Shown one piece after another: positions 1 to 5,278 of a DNA stretch of 5,278 nt (within the stretch, counting starts at the first letter, position 1; each line of letters opens with the position of its first letter). The DNA comes from Ruminococcaceae bacterium UBA7030 (GTDB taxonomy: Bacteria; Bacillota; Clostridia; Oscillospirales; Acutalibacteraceae), in NCBI GenBank assembly GCA_002494125.1, contig DLBD01000135.1:1-5278 (forward strand). Reading direction: 5' to 3'. The notes below the pieces were generated by a model that saw only the letters and a program-made list of their open reading frames with translations, searched no databases and was not told the origin of the DNA. The position numbers and the translations under genes were made by a program.

Positions 1-471
1 GTTTACCTTGATGCCCCACGGGTCTGTTGCCTCGTCAAGAATAACTCTGATTTTAGCATTAATTGTATCTCTTGAGGTTAGAGTTGAGTCAAGCTCAAGC
101 TCACCTATGATATTACGAAGCGTGGTTGCTGAAAGATTTTCGATTGCAGAAATCGGGCTTTCAACACCGTAGGTATAAAGCTTCGGGTCAGTAATCTGGT
201 AAAAGACAACCGTGTCAATCTGCATAGTAACGTTATCCTTTGTGATAACAGGCTGCGGTTTGAAATCAACAACCTGTTCCTTCAACGAAACGATTTTCGC
301 AATTCTGTCAACAAACGGTAGCTTAAGATTAAGACCTGTTTCCCATGTTTTATAATATGTTCCGAGTCTTTCAATTACAAATGCCTTTGACTGAGGAACA
401 ACTCTGATGTTAGCAAACACAAGTGCTAAAACTGCGATTAATAAAATAAATCCGATAATATATCCTGCCAT
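1..471 (-). CDS. SPFH/band-7 domain protein (stomatin/QmcA-like), C-terminus off the window
   Basis: Partial gene: the first 157 codons are present and the rest lies beyond position 1. It begins with ATG at 471-469, preceded by AAGGAGA at 477-483. Residues 3-20 form one hydrophobic segment, a membrane anchor, followed directly by an SPFH (band 7) domain. Visible family motifs are VIERLGTYYKTWETGLN (32-48), LPFVDRI (51-57), ITKDNVTMQIDTVVFYQ (76-92), RNIIGELELDSTLTSRDTIN (119-138) and DEATDPWGIKV (146-156). From memory these match E. coli QmcA and paraslipin-type proteins closely. SPFH proteins assemble into membrane-bound rings or microdomain scaffolds and often associate with proteases such as FtsH in other bacteria. 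The gene follows nfeD in the same operon, the usual pairing for this family. The exact client here is unknown. The family assignment is firm; the subfamily (QmcA versus other stomatins) is less so because the C-terminus is missing. Confidence 0.95.
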   Translation of the reverse strand, partial: MAGYIIGFILLIAVLALVFANIRVVPQSKAFVIERLGTYYKTWETGLNLKLPFVDRIAKIVSLKEQVVDFKPQPVITKDNVTMQIDTVVFYQITDPKLYTYGVESPISAIENLSATTLRNIIGELELDSTLTSRDTINAKIRVILDEATDPWGIKVN

Positions 472-476
472 AATTT

Positions 477-483
477 TCTCCTT
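477..483 (-). promoter_or_regulatory. Ribosome binding site of the SPFH gene, overlapping the nfeD stop codon
   Basis: On the minus strand AAGGAGA lies 5 bases before the SPFH ATG and shares bases with the nfeD TAA. This supports the chosen SPFH start. It also means ribosomes finishing nfeD sit on the next initiation site, compatible with coupled translation of the two partners. Confidence 0.8.
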
Positions 484-946
484 AACTGTTTTTCTTAATT
501 ATAACCTTGGCGCCTTCAATTGAGATAACCTCAACCTCCTCGCCGCTTTCTATTATACCTTCGTCAGATGAGCGTGCGCTCCAGACCTGACCTTCTACAC
601 TGATAAGACCGACTCCCTTGCTGTTGTCAACAGTTTCTGTAACGGTACCCTTCTTACCGATTACCCTGTCAGCATTTGTTGCAACTATTTTAGGAGTTAC
701 ATGCTTTTTGACAAGCGGTCGTGTAATAACAAGTGCAAGAACGCTGACAACTATGAATATCGCGACCTGAAGATAAACCGGTGCGCCGCACACTGCAGCA
801 ATCAAACCGGCAACTGCACCTATGACAAACCAAATTGACACAAGCCCGACTGTTACCGCTTCAAGCACGCCGAAAACTATAATCGCCGCCGCCCAAATTA
901 AATACATAGTATCAAATGACTTTAACATTTCCATTATATCCGGCAT
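482..946 (-). CDS. NfeD family membrane protein, short form (154 aa)
   Basis: The protein has three hydrophobic segments (about residues 14-31, 34-53 and 58-75), then a soluble C-terminal domain of the NfeD OB-fold type (about 90-152). Diagnostic motifs are the GAPVYLQ turn between membrane segments (54-60), TNADRVIGKKGTVTE (90-104), GQVWSARS (119-126) and EVEVISIEGAKVIIKK (137-152). It lacks the N-terminal ClpP-like serine protease domain of long NfeD proteins, so it is the short form thought to partner SPFH proteins in the membrane. The start is ATG at 946-944, with GGGAGGTGG at 951-959 well placed before it. A TTG start five codons upstream (961-959) would lie within or before that ribosome site and is disfavoured. 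The stop codon (484-482) is 10 bases from the SPFH start, and the SPFH ribosome site overlaps it, so the two are almost certainly cotranscribed and may be translationally coupled. Confidence 0.93.
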   Translation of the reverse strand: MPDIMEMLKSFDTMYLIWAAAIIVFGVLEAVTVGLVSIWFVIGAVAGLIAAVCGAPVYLQVAIFIVVSVLALVITRPLVKKHVTPKIVATNADRVIGKKGTVTETVDNSKGVGLISVEGQVWSARSSDEGIIESGEEVEVISIEGAKVIIKKNS

Positions 947-950
947 AACT

Positions 951-959
951 CCACCTCCC
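951..959 (-). promoter_or_regulatory. Ribosome binding site that fixes the nfeD start
   Basis: Minus-strand GGGAGGTGG contains GGAGG 7 bases before ATG at 946-944. It selects this ATG over the in-frame TTG at 961-959, which would have its own initiation region upstream of this site and no comparable Shine-Dalgarno sequence. Confidence 0.82.
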
Positions 960-985
960 AAAATAATGGTTTTTAATATTATATG

Positions 986-1045
986 AGATAAGGAAATTTA
1001 TATTAAATCACGGCTGAAGGGCACGCCGTTTGAATATCCTTATCT
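986..1045 (-). promoter_or_regulatory. Structured 5' leader of the nfeD-SPFH operon (nested stem-loops)
   Basis: The leader contains a perfect 9-bp outer inverted repeat, AGATAAGGA (986-994) with TCCTTATCT (1037-1045). It encloses an inner 5-bp GC-rich stem, ACGGC (1010-1014) with GCCGT (1025-1029), around a 10-base loop. The promoter at 1053-1081 predicts transcription starting near 1046, so the outer stem would form at the extreme 5' end of the mRNA. No U-run follows the stem, so it is not a simple terminator. A role in mRNA stabilisation or in binding a regulator (as RNA or DNA) is inference; no known riboswitch class was recognised. Confidence 0.5.
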
Positions 1046-1052
1046 TGCCTGT

Positions 1053-1081
1053 ATTATACCATATCTTGTGCCTTTTTTCAA
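1053..1081 (-). promoter_or_regulatory. Sigma-A-type promoter of the nfeD-SPFH operon
   Basis: On the minus strand a -35 box TTGAAA (1081-1076) is separated by 17 bases from a perfect -10 TATAAT (1058-1053), preceded by TGG, an extended -10 element. The predicted start is about 1046, giving a leader of about 100 bases before the nfeD ATG. Confidence 0.8.
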
Positions 1082-1182
1082 TAAAATCAGCATATAGGCG
1101 GTTGAGATTTACAATCCATTCATAATTACCACAAGGAGTAGTATCTTGACAAATTCGGTGTTATTCCTGTTGTATAGGAAAA

Positions 1183-1264
1183 ATTACAAAAATTTACAAA
1201 TATATTATTAAAAATGATAGTGACACAGCTTTGTAAATGTGTTATGATTGTTACAGATTGTAAC
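1183..1264. promoter_or_regulatory. Cluster of TGTWAH-type hexamers and dyads (candidate response-regulator sites)
   Basis: Repeated TTACA/TGTAA units flank and overlap the lysozyme promoter. Reverse-oriented ATTACA (1183-1188) and TTTACA (1193-1198) lie upstream. TGTAAA (1232-1237), TGTTAT (1240-1245), TGTTAC (1249-1254) and TGTAAC (1259-1264) follow in forward orientation. Two pairs have a 10-base repeat distance (1183/1193 and 1249/1259). The WalR consensus from low-GC Gram-positives is TGTWAH-N5-TGTWAH and the regulon includes autolysins; the spacing here is N4, so the match is to the hexamer and not to the exact spacing. Binding by a WalR- or PhoP-like regulator is inference. Confidence 0.4.
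1220..1248 (+). promoter_or_regulatory. Sigma-A-type promoter of the GH25 lysozyme gene
   Basis: The -35 box GTGACA (1220-1225) and the -10 box TATGAT (1243-1248) each match the consensus at five of six positions and are 17 bases apart. TGT at 1240-1242 gives an extended -10. The start site would fall near 1255, leaving a leader of about 25 bases with the ribosome site inside it. A second candidate further upstream, TTGACA (1146-1151) with a weak -10 near 1171-1176, is much less convincing. Confidence 0.7.
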
Positions 1265-1267
1265 CAC

Positions 1268-1276
1268 AGGGGTGAT
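1268..1276 (+). promoter_or_regulatory. Ribosome binding site that fixes the lysozyme start
   Basis: AGGGGTGAT matches the Shine-Dalgarno consensus AGGAGGTGAT except for one missing base, and lies immediately before ATG at 1280. It supports this start over in-frame ATGs at 1214 and 1244, which have no ribosome site and lie upstream of the predicted transcription start. Confidence 0.78.
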
Positions 1277-1279
1277 TTA

Positions 1280-2902
1280 ATGAAAAAATCATTTATTAAA
1301 GCTATATCACTTTTATGCGCTATAGTAATTTTTGCAACATCTTCTATAAGTGCTTTTGCGAGTGAACCGATTTTCGGATATGACATATCCGAGCACAATC
1401 AGGATGTGGATTTTGATTATATTAAAAGTCTTGACAAACAGTTTGTTATGATAAGAATCGGATATGGCAACAAGCATCTTGACAAAAGATTTATAGAAAA
1501 TGTCAGAAAAGCGCATCAGGCCGGTATCAATTTCGGATTTTACTATTACAGCTATGCTTATTCCGTTGCCGAGGCAAAAGTTGAGGCGCAGTTTGTAATT
1601 GACACGCTCAACCAGCTCGGCGAGTACGGAAAATATTTTACACTTCCGGTTGCGTACGATCTCGAGGACCCGAAGATTATAAATCAGGGTCTTACAAAGC
1701 AGCAGATAACAAACCAGATGACAACCTTCTGCGATATGATAAGAGCTGCGGGATATCGACCGATGGTCTATGCCAATCTTAACTGGCTTACCAATTACAT
1801 CGACCTCAACACAATAGTTGAAAAGGATTATAAAATATGGTACGCATACTGGACTACAGGGAAGAATTTTGACAAACCGATACAAATCGGAAAAACAGGC
1901 GTATATGCCGATATGTGGCAGTATATAGGTGCTGATACGGCATCTGACAAACAATTTGACGCTAACGTTATATTCAATCCCGATACTCTTCTCGACATAG
2001 AAAAGTGGGTTTATAAGGAGGGCAACTGGTATTACTACGTGTGTGGTGAACCCATAACGGGATGGAGATATATTAACGGATATTGGTATTATATGGACGA
2101 ATACGGAGTTATGCAGACCGGCTGGCTTGAGCAGGGAGGAAAGTATTATTATCTTCTTTCTTCAGGTAAGATGCACACAGGCTGGCTTCGTGTTGACTAT
2201 GTCTGGTACTATATGAATCCCAACGGCACAATGAGAACCGGCTGGCTTCTCGACGGCGATAAATGGTATTATCTTTCGTCTTCAGGTGCTATGACAAAGG
2301 GGCTTGCAGATATCAAGGGCGAAACCTATCTTTTTGACCAAAGCGGCGCAATGCTTGTCGGAATACAGGAATATAACGGCAAGGAATACTATTTCGATGA
2401 AAGCGGCAAGCGAATTCTTGGCTGGACCGAAATCGGCGGATATAAGTATTATTTCACAGAGTACGGACGGCTTACAGGCTCACAGTCAATAGGAGGAGTA
2501 ACCTATAACTTTGACGACGAGGGCAAACTGATTACAGGATGGCAGAAGGTTAATAACAGTTGGTACTACTACGACGAGAATTCACAGATAACAACAGGTT
2601 GGCAAAAGGTCGGTAACTATTGGTACTATATGAACTCCGTTGGCATAATGCAAACGGGATGGATAAAACTAAACGAAAGCTGGTTCTATCTTAACCCTTC
2701 AGGTTATATGCAGACAGGATGGAAGCAGATAAATAACAAATGGTACTATTTCAGCGGTGCAGGAATAATGCAGACAGGCTGGAGAAAAATAGGTAGTTAC
2801 TGGTACTATTTCCACGACAGCGGTTCAATGAGGACTGCAAATCTCACATATAAAGGAAAAGTATACCGCTTCTATAGTTCGGGAGCATGTATTAATCCGT
2901 AA
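1280..2902 (+). CDS. Secreted GH25 lysozyme (muramidase/autolysin) with about 15 cell-wall-binding repeats, 540 aa
   Basis: The predicted enzyme is a 1,4-beta-N-acetylmuramidase that cuts the glycan strands of peptidoglycan outside the cell. Residues 1-27 form a Sec signal peptide: a Lys-rich start, a hydrophobic core, and an AFA cleavage site before Ser28. Residues 31 to about 240 are a GH25 domain. It has FGYDIS with the conserved Asp35, VAYDLED with the acidic pair Asp127/Glu129 expected for catalysis, MWQY (212-215) and FDANV (226-230), the usual closing motif. Residues 247-540 are tandem 20-residue repeats of the CW_binding_1 type (WYY...G.MQTGW), which bind choline or other wall polymers in relatives. 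The start is chosen by the ribosome site and by the signal peptide beginning exactly there; a 22-residue upstream extension has no support. The gene stands alone, with its own promoter and terminator and no holin beside it, so a host autolysin is more likely than a phage endolysin. The ligand is unknown. Confidence 0.95.
   Translation: MKKSFIKAISLLCAIVIFATSSISAFASEPIFGYDISEHNQDVDFDYIKSLDKQFVMIRIGYGNKHLDKRFIENVRKAHQAGINFGFYYYSYAYSVAEAKVEAQFVIDTLNQLGEYGKYFTLPVAYDLEDPKIINQGLTKQQITNQMTTFCDMIRAAGYRPMVYANLNWLTNYIDLNTIVEKDYKIWYAYWTTGKNFDKPIQIGKTGVYADMWQYIGADTASDKQFDANVIFNPDTLLDIEKWVYKEGNWYYYVCGEPITGWRYINGYWYYMDEYGVMQTGWLEQGGKYYYLLSSGKMHTGWLRVDYVWYYMNPNGTMRTGWLLDGDKWYYLSSSGAMTKGLADIKGETYLFDQSGAMLVGIQEYNGKEYYFDESGKRILGWTEIGGYKYYFTEYGRLTGSQSIGGVTYNFDDEGKLITGWQKVNNSWYYYDENSQITTGWQKVGNYWYYMNSVGIMQTGWIKLNESWFYLNPSGYMQTGWKQINNKWYYFSGAGIMQTGWRKIGSYWYYFHDSGSMRTANLTYKGKVYRFYSSGACINP
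2018..2899 (+). repeat. Tandem array of about fifteen 60-bp coding repeats (wall-binding modules)
   Basis: The array covers residues 247-540 of the lysozyme with a period close to 20 residues. Repeats 1-4 (247-322) and 10-14 (422-521) are mostly canonical, with WYY or WFY and a closing TGW. Repeats 5-9 (323-421) are divergent: repeat 5 keeps WYY but ends KGL, and repeats 6-9 replace WYY with forms such as YLF or YYF and often lose TGW. The block near 383-421 has an off-register length. The last unit (522-540) is a degenerate cap. The array is protein-coding and diverged at DNA level, not a CRISPR. Confidence 0.88.
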
Positions 2903-2905
2903 AAG

Positions 2906-2938
2906 AAAACCGCACCGACTCTATGTCGGTGCGGTTTT
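2906..2938. terminator. Bidirectional intrinsic terminator between the lysozyme gene and pflB
   Basis: An 11-bp perfect GC-rich stem pairs ACCGCACCGAC (2909-2919) with GTCGGTGCGGT (2925-2935) around the loop TCTAT. A-residues at 2906-2908 and T-residues after 2935 extend the pairing and supply a T-run on the plus strand and a shorter one on the minus strand. It begins 4 bases after the lysozyme stop codon and lies 17 bases beyond the pflB stop codon, so it can end both convergent transcripts. Confidence 0.92.
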
Positions 2939-2954
2939 TATATATATTTGATAT

Positions 2955-5189
2955 TTACATTGATGTATGGAATGTTCTTGCAATAACCTCTTCCTGCTTT
3001 TCACGTGTAAGCTTGTTAAAGTTTACAGCGTATCCGCTTACTCTGATTGTGAGCGATGGATAAAGCGTTGGGTCGTTCATTGCTGCAATGAGTTTTTCGC
3101 GGTTGAGGACATTGACATTAAGATGATGTGCATCCTGCGCAAAATAGCCGTCGAGCATTGTTGTGAGATGGTCAATCTGCTGCTTTTTGTCGCTTCCGAG
3201 CGTTTCGGGCGTGATTGAGAAGGTATTTGAAATACCATCCTGACAGCAAGCATAGTCAAGCTTAGCAACTGAATTAAGAGAGGCAAGAGCGCCCTCGCAA
3301 TCTCTTCCGTGCATCGGGTTTGCACCCGGGGCAAACGGCTCGCCCGCTTTTCTTCCGTCCGGGGTTGAGCCTGTTTTTTTGCCGTACATAACGTTTGACG
3401 TTATTGTGAGGATGGAAAGAGTATGCTTTGCTCTTCTGTAAGCGGGTGTTTTGCAAAGCTCTTTATAAAAGAACTCAATTAACTCTTTGCCGATAAAGTC
3501 AACTCTGTCGTCGTCGTTGCCGTATTTCGGGAAATCACCTTCAACCTTGAACTCGGTTATAATGCCCCGTTCATCCTTAATCGGAGTTACCTTTGCGTAC
3601 TTGATTGCAGAAAGCGAATCAGTAGCAACGGACATACCCGAAACTCCAAAAGCCATAAGCCTTTCTACATTAGTATCGTGAAGCGACATCATAAGCCTTT
3701 CATACGCATACTTATCGTGCATATAATGTATGATGTTCATTGTGTTTACATAAAGCCTTGCCATCCATGCAAGGTATTTTTTATATGCGGTAACTACCTT
3801 ATCGTAGTCAAGCACCTCTTCATCAAATATTTCGCCTTCGGGCGCAATCTGAACAGCCTCACGCTCGTCCCTGCCGCCGTTGAGCGCCATAAGAAGAACC
3901 TTTGCAAGATTACATCTTGCGCCAAAGAACTGCATCTGCTTACCTGTCTTCATAGCGGAAACACAACATGCGATTGAATAGTCATCGCCAAACATTCTTC
4001 TCATAACGTCGTCGTTTTCATACTGGATAGAGTCGGTGTCGATTGATACCTGCGCGCAGAAATCCTTAAAGCCCTGAGGAAGCTTTTCAGACCATAGAAC
4101 AGTAATGTTAGGCTCCGCTGAAGGTCCGAGGTTATAAAGCGTCTGAAGAACTCTGAAGGAGGTCTTAGAACACATAGGCTTGCCTTCGCTTGACACACCC
4201 GAAAGAGAAAGAGTTACCCATACAGGATCACCTGCAAACACTTCGTTATACTCAGGTGTGCGAAGATGTCTTACAAGTCGAAGCTTTATTACAAGGTCAT
4301 CGATAAGCTCCTGCGCGCCGTTCTCGTCAAGAACGCCTTCAGCTATATCTCTCTCAATATAGCAGTCGATGAATTCTGCAATTCTACCGATAGAATTAGC
4401 AGCGCCGTTTTGCTCTTTGATAGCGCCGAGATATCCGAAATACAGCCACTGAATAGCCTCTTTGGCATTTGATGCAGGGTTTGAAATATCATAACCGTAC
4501 TCGTTTGCCATTATCTTAAGAGCATACATAAAGTCAAGCTGTTTTGAAACATCCTCCAAAAGATGGATTGTTTCCTCATCAAGCACTTCACTTTCGGCAA
4601 GCTTTTGCTTGTCCTTCTTTTTCTCTTCGATAAGAAAGTCCATACCGTAAAGTGCAATACGCCTGTAGTCGCCGATAATTCTTCCTCTTGCATAAGCGTC
4701 CGGAAGGCCTGTGAGAATGCCTGCGTGACGAGCCTTTTTCATAGTGTCGCTGTATGCTTTGAACACTGCTGTGTTATGGGTAGTTCTGTATTTGAATTCA
4801 TCCTTGATTTTGTCGGAAAGTTCATATCCGTAAGCCTCGCAAGCCTGGATAGTATTTCTTATGCCTGCAAAGGGAGATACGCCTCTTTTAAGAGGCTCGT
4901 CAGTTTGAAGTCCTACGATAATATCTCTCTCCTTATCAACGTAACCGGGTCTGCCTTTGTGAGAATATACGGTGAGAACCTCAGAAGTATCCACATCGAG
5001 CACGCCGCCGTTTTCATTCTCCTTAATAAGAAGCGCCTTAACCTTATCGTTGACAATATTTGTCCTTTCAGTCGGCTGCGAAAGAAAGGAAGCGTCGCCC
5101 TCATACTGAGTATAGTTAAGCTTTATAAAGTTGCTTACGTTTATTTCGTCACACCAAATACCCGTGTGAAAATTTCTCCATGCTTCCAT
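2955..5189 (-). CDS. pflB: Formate C-acetyltransferase (pyruvate formate-lyase), 744 aa
   Basis: Cytoplasmic glycyl-radical enzyme that converts pyruvate and CoA to acetyl-CoA and formate in anaerobic fermentation. The protein is full length (E. coli PflB is 760 aa) and aligns from memory nearly end to end. Catalytic Cys408-Cys409 are in the motif SIACCVSAM. Gly719 in RVSGYAV is the radical site activated by PFL-activase (PflA). Arg168 in the ARGR motif and Arg425 in FFGARCNLAK correspond to the E. coli residues that contact substrate. The C-terminal glycine-radical domain covers roughly 600-744 and ends in RTFHTSM. The region 680-694 (GYFAQDAHHLNVNV) is shorter than in E. coli and typical of Firmicutes. 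The start ATG at 5189-5187 has GAGGAG at 5196-5201, 6 bases upstream. A promoter lies at 5232-5260 and a terminator just past the stop, so the gene appears monocistronic. PflA is not encoded directly downstream, which is its common place. Confidence 0.98.
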   Translation of the reverse strand: MEAWRNFHTGIWCDEINVSNFIKLNYTQYEGDASFLSQPTERTNIVNDKVKALLIKENENGGVLDVDTSEVLTVYSHKGRPGYVDKERDIIVGLQTDEPLKRGVSPFAGIRNTIQACEAYGYELSDKIKDEFKYRTTHNTAVFKAYSDTMKKARHAGILTGLPDAYARGRIIGDYRRIALYGMDFLIEEKKKDKQKLAESEVLDEETIHLLEDVSKQLDFMYALKIMANEYGYDISNPASNAKEAIQWLYFGYLGAIKEQNGAANSIGRIAEFIDCYIERDIAEGVLDENGAQELIDDLVIKLRLVRHLRTPEYNEVFAGDPVWVTLSLSGVSSEGKPMCSKTSFRVLQTLYNLGPSAEPNITVLWSEKLPQGFKDFCAQVSIDTDSIQYENDDVMRRMFGDDYSIACCVSAMKTGKQMQFFGARCNLAKVLLMALNGGRDEREAVQIAPEGEIFDEEVLDYDKVVTAYKKYLAWMARLYVNTMNIIHYMHDKYAYERLMMSLHDTNVERLMAFGVSGMSVATDSLSAIKYAKVTPIKDERGIITEFKVEGDFPKYGNDDDRVDFIGKELIEFFYKELCKTPAYRRAKHTLSILTITSNVMYGKKTGSTPDGRKAGEPFAPGANPMHGRDCEGALASLNSVAKLDYACCQDGISNTFSITPETLGSDKKQQIDHLTTMLDGYFAQDAHHLNVNVLNREKLIAAMNDPTLYPSLTIRVSGYAVNFNKLTREKQEEVIARTFHTSM

Positions 5190-5195
5190 TTATAT

Positions 5196-5201
5196 CTCCT
5201 C
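5196..5201 (-). promoter_or_regulatory. Ribosome binding site of pflB
   Basis: Minus-strand GAGGAG lies 6 bases before the pflB ATG (5189-5187). It confirms that the protein starts at MEAWRNF, slightly shorter at the N-terminus than E. coli PflB. Confidence 0.85.
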
Positions 5202-5231
5202 ATAACTTATGATTAATTTTCTGCATTTTCT

Positions 5232-5260
5232 ATTATATATTAAGAAGAGTAAAATTCCAA
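5232..5260 (-). promoter_or_regulatory. Sigma-A-type promoter of pflB
   Basis: On the minus strand a perfect -10 TATAAT (5237-5232) lies 17 bases from a -35 TTGGAA (5260-5255), which matches four of six consensus bases. The start site would be near 5225, giving a leader of about 35 bases. The flanking sequence to the window end is A/T-rich, and no Rex-type operator (TTGTTAA...TTAACAA) was found in it. Confidence 0.65.
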
Positions 5261-5278
5261 CAAAAAAATACGATTTTT

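Noticed and set aside
1146..1176. TTGACA-based promoter upstream of the lysozyme promoter
   Set aside because: The -35 is perfect but the only -10 candidates (TTGTAT or TGTATA) are weak and the spacing is 18-19. The promoter at 1220-1248 is better. It remains possible as a minor start.
1146..1211. A 21-codon TTG-start reading frame behind AGGAG (1134-1138)
   Set aside because: The ribosome-site spacing is acceptable, but the peptide is very short, starts with TTG, is A/T-biased and overlaps the candidate regulatory hexamers. Nothing else supports it.
1214..1279. In-frame upstream ATGs (1214, 1244) that would lengthen the lysozyme by up to 22 residues
   Set aside because: They lie within or before the predicted promoter and have no ribosome site. 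They would also bury the signal peptide, which begins exactly at the ATG at 1280 behind a good Shine-Dalgarno sequence.
1313..1954. 213-codon open frame on the minus strand antisense to the lysozyme
   Set aside because: It is the mirror of the signal peptide and GH25 domain coding sequence, with no family resemblance and no initiation signals.
2018..2899. Regular 60-bp repeats as a possible CRISPR or mobile repeat
   Set aside because: The repeats are in frame, diverged at DNA level, and encode wall-binding modules of the lysozyme.
1280..2902. Phage endolysin or prophage remnant
   Set aside because: There is a Sec signal peptide, an own promoter and terminator, and no holin or phage gene nearby. 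The flanking genes are housekeeping.
4563..5216. 217-codon open frame on the plus strand antisense to pflB
   Set aside because: It lies opposite a highly conserved enzyme gene, has no recognisable domain and no ribosome site, and is explained by codon bias of pflB.
5190..5278. Rex (NADH-sensing) operator upstream of pflB
   Set aside because: TTGTTGG occurs near 5258-5264 on the minus strand, but the required mirrored half-site is absent.

Overview
The window looks like ordinary chromosome from a low-to-mid GC Gram-positive anaerobe. The likely group is a gut- or rumen-type Clostridia (Oscillospiraceae/Lachnospiraceae-like), inferred from three things. The pyruvate formate-lyase has a Firmicutes-type C-terminus. 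The secreted GH25 muramidase carries a long array of Trp/Tyr-rich cell-wall-binding repeats. Every gene has a strong Shine-Dalgarno sequence and a sigma-A-like promoter. No rRNA, tRNA, CRISPR array, insertion sequence or phage structural gene was seen.

Layout. (1) Positions 1-946, minus strand: a two-gene operon, a short-form NfeD membrane protein (946-482) followed after 10 bases by an SPFH/band-7 (stomatin/QmcA-like) protein (471 leftwards, cut by the window edge). Its promoter is at 1053-1081 and its leader can fold into a nested stem-loop. (2) Positions 947-1279: a divergent intergenic region of about 330 bases. It holds the nfeD promoter and leader, the promoter of the lysozyme gene, and a cluster of TGTWAH-type hexamers and dyads that look like response-regulator sites. 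(3) Positions 1280-2902, plus strand: a secreted GH25 lysozyme/autolysin with a signal peptide and about fifteen 20-residue wall-binding repeats. (4) Positions 2906-2938: a strong hairpin terminator placed to serve both converging genes. (5) Positions 5189-2955, minus strand: complete pflB (pyruvate formate-lyase) with its own promoter at 5232-5260.

How the genes relate. NfeD and the SPFH protein are a known partner pair thought to organise membrane microdomains. The lysozyme acts outside the cell on peptidoglycan. PflB is a cytoplasmic fermentation enzyme. They form three separate transcription units without a shared pathway. No previously undescribed multi-gene system is apparent. The parts most worth a second look are the regulatory region 986-1264, the three-block repeat array of the lysozyme, and the absence of the PFL-activase gene immediately downstream of pflB.
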